DNA of 64,000 nt. Source: an uncultured Oscillospiraceae bacterium (GTDB taxonomy: Bacteria; Bacillota; Clostridia; Oscillospirales; Oscillospiraceae). The notes beneath the pieces are model-generated. The model saw only the letters and a list, made by a program, of their open reading frames with translations. It was not told the origin of the DNA and did not search any database. A program made the position numbers and the translations under genes. Positions 17,373 through 24,335 of the stretch are shown piece after piece. The stretch covers positions 8,336-72,335 of the forward strand of contig CAKTOB010000011.1 in NCBI GenBank assembly GCA_934589525.1. Direction: 5' to 3'. The first letter of the stretch is position 1; every line of letters starts with the position of its first letter.

Positions 17373-17467
17373 AGGAAGCGCTCAGCAACCACCTCACTTA
17401 TAAAACAGGCAGGCCCCACACCTCTGGGTCTGCCTGTTTTATAGGTGGGTGGTTATTGAGCGTTTGC
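17373..17467. repeat. Long imperfect inverted repeat after MATE gene
   Basis: The arm AAGCGCTCAGCAACCACCTCACT then TATAAAACAGGCAG (to 17412) is matched in inverse by CTGCCTGTTTTATA (17430-17443) then GGTGGGTGGTTATTGAGCG. The inner 14 bp are perfect; outer parts pair with small bulges. It lies between two convergent units and may also act as a terminator. Confidence 0.75.
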
Positions 17468-17477
17468 GACATATTCC

Positions 17478-17529
17478 AAAAAGAGAGGCTGCCTCGAATG
17501 GTTTTGAAAAATCATTTTGAGACAGCCCC
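17478..17529 (-). terminator. Terminator of the gntR operon
   Basis: On the minus strand GGGCTGTCTCAAAATG...CATTCGAGGCAGCC forms a stem with one bulge, followed by TCTCTTTTT. It starts right after the gntR stop codon. Confidence 0.8.
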
Positions 17530-17530
17530 T

Positions 17531-18274
17531 TTATGATTTGGGTTCGTTTTTGGGAAAGCCCCCGTCCTCGTTCACATAGCCGGAACTGCCAAACAGGCAG
17601 CCATATTCCGGCAGTAGATAGCGCAGGGCATAGGCGATCCGCTTTCCGCTGCGCTCGATCATCAGGCGTCGTATCAATAGTAGCGGTGTTTTTTCCACAC
17701 ACTGCAAAAGTTCCGCCTGTTTTCCCACGGCAGAAGCTGCAGAAATCGTGAATTCTGTGTAATAAGCATAGGGTGTTACATGAGGCATGGTAATGTCCGG
17801 GAACACCGCAAAACGCATTTCGCTTTCAACGGACGGGTAGGACCGTCGGTAAGGCATGTATTTTACATCTATGCCCACCGGTGTTCCCTCTGCACTGCGG
17901 ATCAACTGCGTAAATTCCAGTACCTTGCTGTTTTCACTTAGACCCAGCGCTTCCTGTACTTCTCTGTCCGGCACCCTGCCGTTAATATCCAGATAGGAGG
18001 TCGTACACCCGGGAATGGCCTCTGGAAAGCGCAAGGCCACGTCTGCATGTTTTGGGGAACAGACAAAATAGCCAATTTTGGGCCGGACAAATACCAGTCC
18101 CTCTTTTTCCAGCTCCTGTAAACTTTTCCGGGCCGTATCCCGGCTGATTCCGTATTCGCTGCACAGACTGCTCTCTGATGGCAGCATATCCCCCGGGTTC
18201 AGGTTGCCGCTTACAATTTTTTCCCGGAACTGTCCGGCGATTTGGAGATATACCGGAAGCTTTCCTTTACTCAC
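17531..18274 (-). CDS. GntR/HutC-family repressor of the corrinoid locus
   Basis: A 247-residue regulator. An N-terminal winged helix (PVYLQIAGQFREKI...GDMLPSESSLCSEYGISRDTARKSLQELEKEGLV, read in parts) is followed by a UTRA ligand-binding domain (about residues 85-235). I start it at GTG 18274, which overlaps the TAA of the corrinoid-protein gene and has AAAGGGG upstream; a TTG at 18295 is the alternative. It is co-transcribed with that gene and faces the methyltransferase operon, whose start site carries a palindrome that could be its operator. The effector is probably the imported substrate or a derivative (inference). Confidence 0.88.
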   Translation of the reverse strand: MSKGKLPVYLQIAGQFREKIVSGNLNPGDMLPSESSLCSEYGISRDTARKSLQELEKEGLVFVRPKIGYFVCSPKHADVALRFPEAIPGCTTSYLDINGRVPDREVQEALGLSENSKVLEFTQLIRSAEGTPVGIDVKYMPYRRSYPSVESEMRFAVFPDITMPHVTPYAYYTEFTISAASAVGKQAELLQCVEKTPLLLIRRLMIERSGKRIAYALRYLLPEYGCLFGSSGYVNEDGGFPKNEPKS

Positions 18275-18914
18275 CGGTTCCACGCCCCTTTGCAATAGCG
18301 TTTATGCAAAATTGTAGTGTATCGATCGGATCAGAGTAAGCGGCATCTGCCCCTACCAGCACAGCGGTGGTTTCACGGACTGCGCCACCGCCTACCGCAA
18401 TGGCAAGATGGTCTCGCAGACCGTCTTCCTCCAATAGCCAGATCACTGTGCGCATACATTCCAGTGTACAGTTCATCAGACCACTGATAAGCAGAATATT
18501 GGGCCTGTAGTTCTTTACTGCGTACACAAACCTGCTGGGTTTCACATCCACACCAAGATCAATTACCTCGAACCCCTCGACCCGAAGAATGCTGGTTACA
18601 ATGTCCTTGCCGATATCGTGAATATCTCCTTCAGCTACACCGATCACGACACGGCCCAGACAGTTTGCGGTCGCCACATGAGGCTTTGAGGGCAGTAGAG
18701 AGATGATCGTTCGAACCAGCATGCCGGAAACAATCAGATCCCCAATAAAGAACTCACCGGTGGCAAACTTATTGCCCACCAATGCAACGCCCCTGCTGAC
18801 CAGAGGAAAAATCTCTTCTGCGGTCGCCCCGGCCGCCACCAGAGCCTCCGTAATAGAGATGCAGCGGCTTTCATCCAGAGCAGCGATCGCTTCTATCAAC
18901 TCATTTTGTAGCAT
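18267..18914 (-). CDS. Corrinoid (cobalamin-binding) methyl carrier protein
   Basis: A 215-residue two-domain corrinoid protein of the MtaC/MtbC type. The first ~80 residues are the helical cap (FATGEFFIGDLIVSG near 50-64); the B12 domain has the cobalt-ligating motif DIHDIG with His99 at residue 99 and a later GGGAV loop. It shuttles a methyl group on its cobalt between a substrate-specific methyltransferase and a pterin methyltransferase. Start ATG 18914 follows GGAGGGG; the longer frame up to 19010 would run through the promoter. It is divergent from a second corrinoid protein (19982), so the locus has two carriers. Confidence 0.93.
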   Translation of the reverse strand: MLQNELIEAIAALDESRCISITEALVAAGATAEEIFPLVSRGVALVGNKFATGEFFIGDLIVSGMLVRTIISLLPSKPHVATANCLGRVVIGVAEGDIHDIGKDIVTSILRVEGFEVIDLGVDVKPSRFVYAVKNYRPNILLISGLMNCTLECMRTVIWLLEEDGLRDHLAIAVGGGAVRETTAVLVGADAAYSDPIDTLQFCINAIAKGRGTGE

Positions 18915-18933
18915 AATTTCCCCTCCTAATGAT

Positions 18934-18962
18934 ATTATAGGAGGTCCGACGGGATTAGTCAA
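18934..18962 (-). promoter_or_regulatory. Promoter of corrinoid protein-gntR operon
   Basis: Minus strand: -35 TTGACT (18962-18957), 17-bp spacer, perfect -10 TATAAT (18939-18934). The predicted leader is only about 13 bases, beginning at the ribosome site. Confidence 0.8.
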
Positions 18963-19055
18963 GAAAGGATTCTTTACACATTTCGTTAAAACGCACAAAA
19001 ATATTGACATGATTTTTTATAAAATGTAGAACTTTTTGATTTTTCACTTTTCTCA

Positions 19056-19084
19056 TTGACGAATGACTTTGATTGATTTACAAT
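19056..19084 (+). promoter_or_regulatory. Promoter of methyltransferase operon
   Basis: -35 TTGACG (19056-19061), 17-bp spacer, -10 TACAAT (19079-19084). The start site would fall inside the palindrome at 19088-19101. Confidence 0.8.
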
Positions 19085-19087
19085 CTT

Positions 19088-19101
19088 CTTGTACGGACAA
19101 G
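19088..19101. promoter_or_regulatory. Candidate GntR operator
   Basis: Palindrome CTTGTACGGACAAG (arms CTTGT / ACAAG) lies four bases after the -10, over the expected transcription start. A half-like GTTCGTTCAAG follows. Position and symmetry fit a repressor site for the adjacent GntR protein. Confidence 0.6.
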
Positions 19102-19155
19102 TTGTTCGTTCAAGATGTTTGACTATATTGAATTGCATACCAGGGAGTGATAGAA

Positions 19156-19968
19156 ATGATAATCATTGGCGAAAAGCTGAATGGCGCTATTCCCATTGTC
19201 AAGACCGCCATTTCCGAACGAAACAGTGAGCTGATACGAACCCGGGCAAAGGCCCAGGCGGATGCCGGTTCCCATTTTCTGGATTGTGCTCCCAGCACTT
19301 CTCCGGAGGAGGAATACGATGCCATGGTCTGGATGATCCGGGAGATCCAAGCTGTTACTGAGGTCCCTATTTGTATCGATAGCCCCAACGCCATGCTGTT
19401 GGCCCGAATCCTGGAGGAGGGACACGTTTTAAGACCCGGAATGGTAAACTCCGTCAACGAGGAAGGAACAAAGTGCGAGACGATTTTTCCTATTATTGCC
19501 GGAACGGATTGGAGCGTGGTAGGACTGACCTGCGACCGGAACGGCATTCCCGCCGATCCTCAGAAAAAATTGGACATTGCTAAACGGATCATTGACAAAG
19601 CGGTTCGCTACGGCGTCAAGCTTTCCAATCTGCATATCGACCCCTGCGTCATGGCACTGTCCACCACTCCCTCCGCTATGAAGGATTTTGAGGCCTGCAT
19701 TGCCGGCATTCATGCTTATGCTCCAGAAGTCAAGGTTACCGGTGCCATTTCCAACATCAGTTTTGAGATGCCTGCACGGAAGTACATCAATGCCAACTGT
19801 ATGGCCTATGCCATTGCCGCTGGCTTGGATTCTGCAATCTTAGATCCCTGCAATGTGGACATGATGAGTACCATTTATGCCTGTGAGGCCCTCTGTATGA
19901 AGGACAAGGGCGGAAGGAAATACAATCGTGCATACCGCGCCGGAAAAATCGGCGTGAAAAAAGGATAA
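19156..19968 (+). CDS. Methyltetrahydrofolate:corrinoid methyltransferase
   Basis: A 270-residue pterin-binding TIM-barrel protein related to AcsE, MtgA and the MetH folate domain. Visible family features are IIGEKLNGAI at the N-terminus, the pterin-site segment AGSHFLDCAPS near residue 40, ICIDSPN near 76, and VTGAISNISFEMPAR near 198 (the usual GLSNxSFG-like loop). It moves a methyl group between methylcorrinoid and tetrahydrofolate, linking the locus to one-carbon metabolism. I choose ATG 19156 with AGGGAG eight bases upstream; GTG 19147 is in frame but overlaps that site. The corrinoid carrier follows 13 bases later. Confidence 0.93.
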   Translation: MIIIGEKLNGAIPIVKTAISERNSELIRTRAKAQADAGSHFLDCAPSTSPEEEYDAMVWMIREIQAVTEVPICIDSPNAMLLARILEEGHVLRPGMVNSVNEEGTKCETIFPIIAGTDWSVVGLTCDRNGIPADPQKKLDIAKRIIDKAVRYGVKLSNLHIDPCVMALSTTPSAMKDFEACIAGIHAYAPEVKVTGAISNISFEMPARKYINANCMAYAIAAGLDSAILDPCNVDMMSTIYACEALCMKDKGGRKYNRAYRAGKIGVKKG

Positions 19969-19981
19969 GGAGGCCTTTATT

Positions 19982-20620
19982 ATGGTAGATTTTAAAGCAT
20001 TGGCAGCCGCTATGGGAGATCTGGACGAAGATACTGTTATGGAAACTCTACGCCAGGTGATGGAGGAAGGCGGAAAAAATGCGCCTCAGGCCATGGAGGC
20101 CTGCCAGAAGGGCATGGAGTTGGTGGGTGCCCAGTATGAGAGCGGTGCGTATTTTGTAGGGGATCTGATTTATGCGGGCGAGCTTATGACCGAGGCTGTG
20201 GATATCCTGAAGTCTGCCCTGGTCAGCAGCGAAAGCAGCGGTCAGAAGACCCGGATGATTCTGTGTACCGTCAAAGATGATCTGCATGACATTGGCAAGA
20301 ATATTGTTCGCTCCATGCTGGAGGCTGGCGGTTTTGAAGTGCTGGATCTGGGAATTGATACCCCCGTGGAGAAAATAGTGGATACAGTCAAGGAGGAAAA
20401 TATCAAAATTGTGGCGCTCTCCGGCGTCTTGACATTGGCCATCGATTCTATGAAAGCCACTGTTGACGCACTAAGGGCAGCAGGATTGGACGATGTAAAG
20501 GTCATTATTGGCGGTGCGCCCGTCAGTGAAGCTGCATGCCAGCTCACTGGGGCGGACGAGTGGGCTCACAGTCCCCAGAAGACCGTTCAGGTATGCCGAG
20601 CGTGGGCTGACGGAAAATAA
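19982..20620 (+). CDS. Second corrinoid methyl carrier protein
   Basis: A 212-residue MtaC/MtbC-type protein. The cap domain has YESGAYFVGDLIYAGELM (residues about 52-69) and the cobalamin domain has DLHDIG, giving His102 as the lower cobalt ligand, then VIIGGAPV near 179. It lies between the pterin methyltransferase and the transporter. Having two carriers in one locus could mean different partners or methyl-donor and methyl-acceptor roles. Confidence 0.94.
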   Translation: MVDFKALAAAMGDLDEDTVMETLRQVMEEGGKNAPQAMEACQKGMELVGAQYESGAYFVGDLIYAGELMTEAVDILKSALVSSESSGQKTRMILCTVKDDLHDIGKNIVRSMLEAGGFEVLDLGIDTPVEKIVDTVKEENIKIVALSGVLTLAIDSMKATVDALRAAGLDDVKVIIGGAPVSEAACQLTGADEWAHSPQKTVQVCRAWADGK

Positions 20621-20653
20621 GATTTCTGCCAGAATAGGAGGGAGAAGTAAATT

Positions 20654-22102
20654 ATGAAAACCAAATCGAAACAAATCCATATTCTGATTGCAGTACTGGT
20701 ATTTCTGGTCTTTCGTCTGATTTTGGGGAACTGTCTGGATATGGGGTTGACAGCCGCCGGTGCTTCTGCGTTGTCGCTGTTCATTGCCACCATCTACTTG
20801 TGGATCACCTATGGCTCCGGGTGGACCAGCATGCTTTCCATTGGCCTATTAGCTTTTACAGGAATAGCTCCTGCCAATACCATTCTTGGAAATTCCTTCG
20901 GCAACTCCACCGCTGTAATTGTCATCGGTACACTGATTCTGTGCGTCGCCTTGGAAGAAAACGGTGTTACCAAGCTTATTGCGAACTGGTTTATCAGCCG
21001 GAGCATTGTCAGCAAGCGTCCCTATATGTTTCTGTTTATGTTCCTGCTGGCCAATCTGCTCATCACCTACTTTATGGAAGCTACCGCTGTGGCGATTATC
21101 TTTTGGGCGTTGGCAAAATCCATTCTGGACAGCCTGGGTTATACCAAAGAGGACCGATTCTCCAAATCACTGTACCTGGGTGTACTGTGGGTAACTTGCG
21201 TGGGTAATGCTGCTACGCCGATCGGTCATCCCGTTCCCTTGCTGATGCTGAACTCCATGGCGAAGATCACGGAGCAGCCCGTTTCCTGGCTGCGCTATAT
21301 GGCAATTGGCATTCCCCTTTCTCTGGTCACGTTGGGGCTGACGCTGCTGATTATTCGCTTTGTTATCAAGCCCGACTGCGCCAAATTTGACGCCTATGAT
21401 GTAGGGGAGCGCCGCAAGGAATTGCAGCCGTTAAGCGCCAAAGGTAAGATATCCCTAACCGTCTATATCGCACTGATCATATTTTGGTTGCTGCCAGATT
21501 TTCTCGGGCCCTTCCCAGAGCTTGCTGCTAAATTCAAGGCCGTAGGCGCTTCCGTGCCCTCCCTTATTGCTGTAGCCGTTGTCTGCGCCATTACTGTAGA
21601 CGGTGAGCCTGTGCTGAAGTATGAAAGCGCTATTAAAAAAATCCACTGGTCAACCGTTATTTTCATCGCCTGCATTTTCCTGTACGCCTCTGTTTTCAGC
21701 ATGGAATCCGGCGGCATCAACGTCTTCCTGAAAGCACTGGTAGCCCCGCTGACGGACAGCCTTTCTGCTGGCGTTCTGGCGGCAGTGTTCCTGTTCCTGG
21801 TTATTTTTGCAACAAATTTTGTTTCCAACGGTGTTACGGGTATCGTAGGCATTACCGTCTGCGTTCCGGCACTACTGAGCATTTCCTCTGTTGGCTATGT
21901 CACTGCCTACGGCGTTCTGGTGGCTATGCTCTGCAACATGGGCATTGCGACCCCCGGTGGCTCCGGCTTTGTTGCCCTGGCACAGAAGGACGGCGTTGTC
22001 ACCGGCAGCGAAACCATGAAATACAGTTTGCTGTTGATCCTGATGATGTATCTCAGCGTTATGCTGATTTTCTGGCCTATGGCTCAGTTGCTATTCCGCT
22101 GA
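20654..22102 (+). CDS. DASS/SLC13-type anion (carboxylate) transporter
   Basis: A 482-residue polytopic protein with about eleven hydrophobic segments. The paired family motifs are visible: GNSFGNSTAVIVIGTLIL near residue 76 and GNAATPIGHPVPLL near 187 in the first half, and ATNFVSNGVTGIVG with NMGIATPGGSGF in the second half (the SNT-like and TP(G)GS substrate loops). Such carriers take up di- or tricarboxylates, or other anions, with sodium. Its place between the corrinoid carrier and the UroD methyltransferase suggests it imports the methylated substrate, likely a carboxylate (inference). Start ATG 20654; AGGAGGGAGAAG upstream. Confidence 0.88.
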   Translation: MKTKSKQIHILIAVLVFLVFRLILGNCLDMGLTAAGASALSLFIATIYLWITYGSGWTSMLSIGLLAFTGIAPANTILGNSFGNSTAVIVIGTLILCVALEENGVTKLIANWFISRSIVSKRPYMFLFMFLLANLLITYFMEATAVAIIFWALAKSILDSLGYTKEDRFSKSLYLGVLWVTCVGNAATPIGHPVPLLMLNSMAKITEQPVSWLRYMAIGIPLSLVTLGLTLLIIRFVIKPDCAKFDAYDVGERRKELQPLSAKGKISLTVYIALIIFWLLPDFLGPFPELAAKFKAVGASVPSLIAVAVVCAITVDGEPVLKYESAIKKIHWSTVIFIACIFLYASVFSMESGGINVFLKALVAPLTDSLSAGVLAAVFLFLVIFATNFVSNGVTGIVGITVCVPALLSISSVGYVTAYGVLVAMLCNMGIATPGGSGFVALAQKDGVVTGSETMKYSLLLILMMYLSVMLIFWPMAQLLFR

Positions 22103-22141
22103 TCCCGTCCATTTTTTCCATGTAAGAAAGGAGATATCCCT

Positions 22142-22291
22142 ATGGCAGAAATTGCTGATTCCCTGAAGGGCGATACCTTGAAAGCTTTTGAAACCGCCGC
22201 AAAGCAGATCGCCCAAGAAAAGGGTATTGAAGAAGAGGCCGTTATGAAAACCATGAAGAAGCTGATCTACCTGATCATCACTCGAATCTGA
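22142..22291 (+). CDS. Small conserved-looking protein of corrinoid locus (49 aa)
   Basis: ATG 22142 with GAAAGGAG seven to twelve bases upstream, ending at TGA 22289-22291. The 49 residues are mostly charged and helical (MAEIADSLKGDTLKAF..., KGIEEEAVMKTMKKL) and end in a hydrophobic IYLIITRI. It is sandwiched in phase-independent fashion between the transporter and the methyltransferase, with good ribosome sites on both sides. I do not recognise a family. Possible roles are a subunit or assembly factor of the methyltransferase; this is a guess. Confidence 0.75.
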   Translation: MAEIADSLKGDTLKAFETAAKQIAQEKGIEEEAVMKTMKKLIYLIITRI

Positions 22292-22307
22292 AAGGGAGTG
22301 TGACCGC

Positions 22308-23477
22308 ATGAATACGGAAAAACTTTACGAGCAGCGTTTGACTCGCTTTGACGATGTGCTTAGCCGCAGGATTCCTGACCGGGTTCCGATCATCCCCAAC
22401 ATGAACACCTGGATGTATCACTATGCGGACATCAGCATTAAAAAGGCCTTTGTGGAAGAGCCGGATGCAATTTTCCAGGCTGCGAAGCACCTGAATGACA
22501 ATGTCCCTATGGACGGCTTACTGAGTACATCCAACACGCTGCCCATTCGTATGGCTGAAAAAATTGGTGAGGGTATCTATACCGTTTCTGACAAAGGCGT
22601 ACAGATCAAGGGGGGCCACGGCCATCTGATGGAGCCTCAGGAATACCCCCTGCTGGCAGAAAACCCTATGGAATTCTTCGCAAACGTTCTTATCCCCCGG
22701 AAGTTTTCCGTCTTCCAGGCTCCCATTGAAAAAAAGGTTGACATCATCAAGCAGGCATACAGGGACTACATGGACTACATTAAGTACAACAACTCTGCCA
22801 ATTCCCGCATCGAAAAGGAGCTGGGATTGCCCATCATCGTCCGAGGCACAAACTTCCTGGCCCCTGACATCGTGCTGGACTATCTCCGGGATTTCGTAGG
22901 CATTTCCCTGGATGTGCGTCGCCACTCCGATGAGCTGCTTGCCGCCTGCATGTCGCTGTATGATTTTGTACTGGAGATGTTTGATGATACAGCCACACCG
23001 CCGAACCGCAAGGTCCTGTTCTCCCCACTGCACCTGCCCACCTATCTGCGGCCTAAAGATTTCCAGAAGCTCTATCTGCCTTTCATGAAGAAATATGTGG
23101 AGGAAATGGCTGTAAAGCGTGGATATTCCCTATATTTCTTTATGGAGAACGACTGGATGCCGTATCTGGAACTGGTGCAGGAGCTCCCGGAGAACGCGAA
23201 GGTTGTGGGCTTGTTTGAGAAAGGTGATTTGGTCAAGATCAAGCAGAGCATCGGCAAGCAGATGGTCATTATGGGAGGCATGCCCGTGGAGTTGCTCTTG
23301 CTGGGCACCCGGGATCAGGTCATCGATAAATGTAAGGAACTGCTGGACACCCTGGCCCCTGGCGGAAACTACATTTTCTCTACGGATAAGACCCTGATGT
23401 CCTTTAGCGATGGCACACCTGAGAATATGATTGTATCTTGCGAATATATTGCTCAGAATGGCTGGTATTCAAAATAA
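22308..23477 (+). CDS. UroD-family (MtaA/MtbA-like) corrinoid methyltransferase
   Basis: A 389-residue uroporphyrinogen-decarboxylase-fold protein. In corrinoid systems this fold moves methyl groups between a substrate or thiol and the corrinoid protein. Strings such as RRIPDRVPIIPNMNTWMYHY at the start, IVRGTNFLAPDI in the middle and MGGMPVELLLLGTRDQV near residue 325 fit the family. The usual His-X-Cys zinc motif is absent: the equivalent strand reads FFMENDWMP (Glu280, Asp282), and no Cys is found at the later zinc position (GGNYIFSTDK). So it may use another metal site or bind a different substrate. Start ATG 22308 behind AAAGGGAGTG, directly after the small gene. Confidence 0.88.
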   Translation: MNTEKLYEQRLTRFDDVLSRRIPDRVPIIPNMNTWMYHYADISIKKAFVEEPDAIFQAAKHLNDNVPMDGLLSTSNTLPIRMAEKIGEGIYTVSDKGVQIKGGHGHLMEPQEYPLLAENPMEFFANVLIPRKFSVFQAPIEKKVDIIKQAYRDYMDYIKYNNSANSRIEKELGLPIIVRGTNFLAPDIVLDYLRDFVGISLDVRRHSDELLAACMSLYDFVLEMFDDTATPPNRKVLFSPLHLPTYLRPKDFQKLYLPFMKKYVEEMAVKRGYSLYFFMENDWMPYLELVQELPENAKVVGLFEKGDLVKIKQSIGKQMVIMGGMPVELLLLGTRDQVIDKCKELLDTLAPGGNYIFSTDKTLMSFSDGTPENMIVSCEYIAQNGWYSK

Positions 23478-23483
23478 TTCCGG

Positions 23484-23524
23484 CGAAAACCCCTTGACAC
23501 GGTCGGGGGTTTTCGTACTATAAT
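23484..23524 (+). promoter_or_regulatory. Hairpin-embedded promoter before DUF1638 gene
   Basis: Perfect -35 TTGACA (23494-23499) lies in the loop of a perfect 10-bp inverted repeat CGAAAACCCC (23484-23493) / GGGGTTTTCG (23506-23515). The -10 is TACTAT (23516-23521, 16-bp spacer) or TATAAT (23519-23524, 19-bp spacer). Confidence 0.65.
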
Positions 23525-23552
23525 GATGTAAAAATCAATTTGGAGGTTCTTC

Positions 23553-24212
23553 ATGCGTCAGCAAATCGTGGCCTGCCAAACACTGCAGGATGAAATCAAT
23601 GCCATTCTCGCCCAAAAGCAGATACAACTGCCCATTACCTTGATACCCTCTGGTCTTCACAATATTCCCGCAAAGCTGACCCGTACCGTACAGGAAACGC
23701 TGGACAACTTGCCTCCTACGGACCAGGTCCTGATGGCTATGGCTTACTGTGGTAACGCACTGGCGGGCGTGCGAACCGGAGACTATAGTCTGGTCATTCC
23801 CAGAATGGATGACTGCATCTCACTGTTGCTGGGATCTTCCGCCGTTCATAACCGACAGTACCGGGGCATCTACTTCATGACCGCAGGCTGGATTCGGGGA
23901 GAACGAAACTTGATGACGGAATACAGGTATACCCAGGAGAAATACGGAGCAAAGCTCGGGCAGGAGATTTTTAATACCATGTTTAAGCATTATACCGATG
24001 TGGCCCTGCTGAATACCGGGTGCTTCGATCTCCGGGAAGCTGAAGAGGAAACCCGGCGCACAGCCGAGGCGCTGCACCTGGGTTATCAGGAGGTCCCGGC
24101 CACCCTTTCCGTCCTCGCTGGCCTATTTTCTCAGACCCATCCGGATGATCACTATCTGACCGTTCCGCCCCGCACGGAGATCACCAATGAGATGCTGGTC
24201 CTGGCGGAATAG
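23553..24212 (+). CDS. DUF1638 family protein
   Basis: A 219-residue soluble protein with the DUF1638 hallmark PRMDDCISLLLGS near residue 90, an early CQTL motif near 8, and YCGNALAG near 67. Proteins of this family are commonly found beside corrinoid methyltransferase genes, but their activity is not established. Several conserved-looking Cys, His and Asp residues could bind metal. It follows the UroD methyltransferase and has an additional promoter of its own, so it can be made separately. Start ATG 23553 behind TTGGAGG. Confidence 0.85.
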   Translation: MRQQIVACQTLQDEINAILAQKQIQLPITLIPSGLHNIPAKLTRTVQETLDNLPPTDQVLMAMAYCGNALAGVRTGDYSLVIPRMDDCISLLLGSSAVHNRQYRGIYFMTAGWIRGERNLMTEYRYTQEKYGAKLGQEIFNTMFKHYTDVALLNTGCFDLREAEEETRRTAEALHLGYQEVPATLSVLAGLFSQTHPDDHYLTVPPRTEITNEMLVLAE

Positions 24213-24273
24213 AGAATACGCCCCCCTGTCACAAAGGGCATGCCTATCGAGAGAAGCACAACCTTGGAAATTG

Positions 24274-24318
24274 AAAAACGCCTCCGCAGATCATAATCGG
24301 ACTGCGGAAGGCGTTTTT
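24274..24318. terminator. Bidirectional terminator between convergent operons
   Basis: AAAAACGCC-TCCGCAG (24274-24289) pairs with CTGCGGA-A-GGCGTTTTT (24302-24318). A and T runs flank both sides, so it can end the corrinoid operon and the large glycan operon. Confidence 0.9.
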
Positions 24319-24335
24319 GTATTGTGGAGGAGTGT

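Noticed and set aside
19004-19025. TTGACA ... TATAAA as the methyltransferase promoter
   Set aside because: The spacer is only 8 bp. The pair at 19056-19084 has the correct 17 bp.
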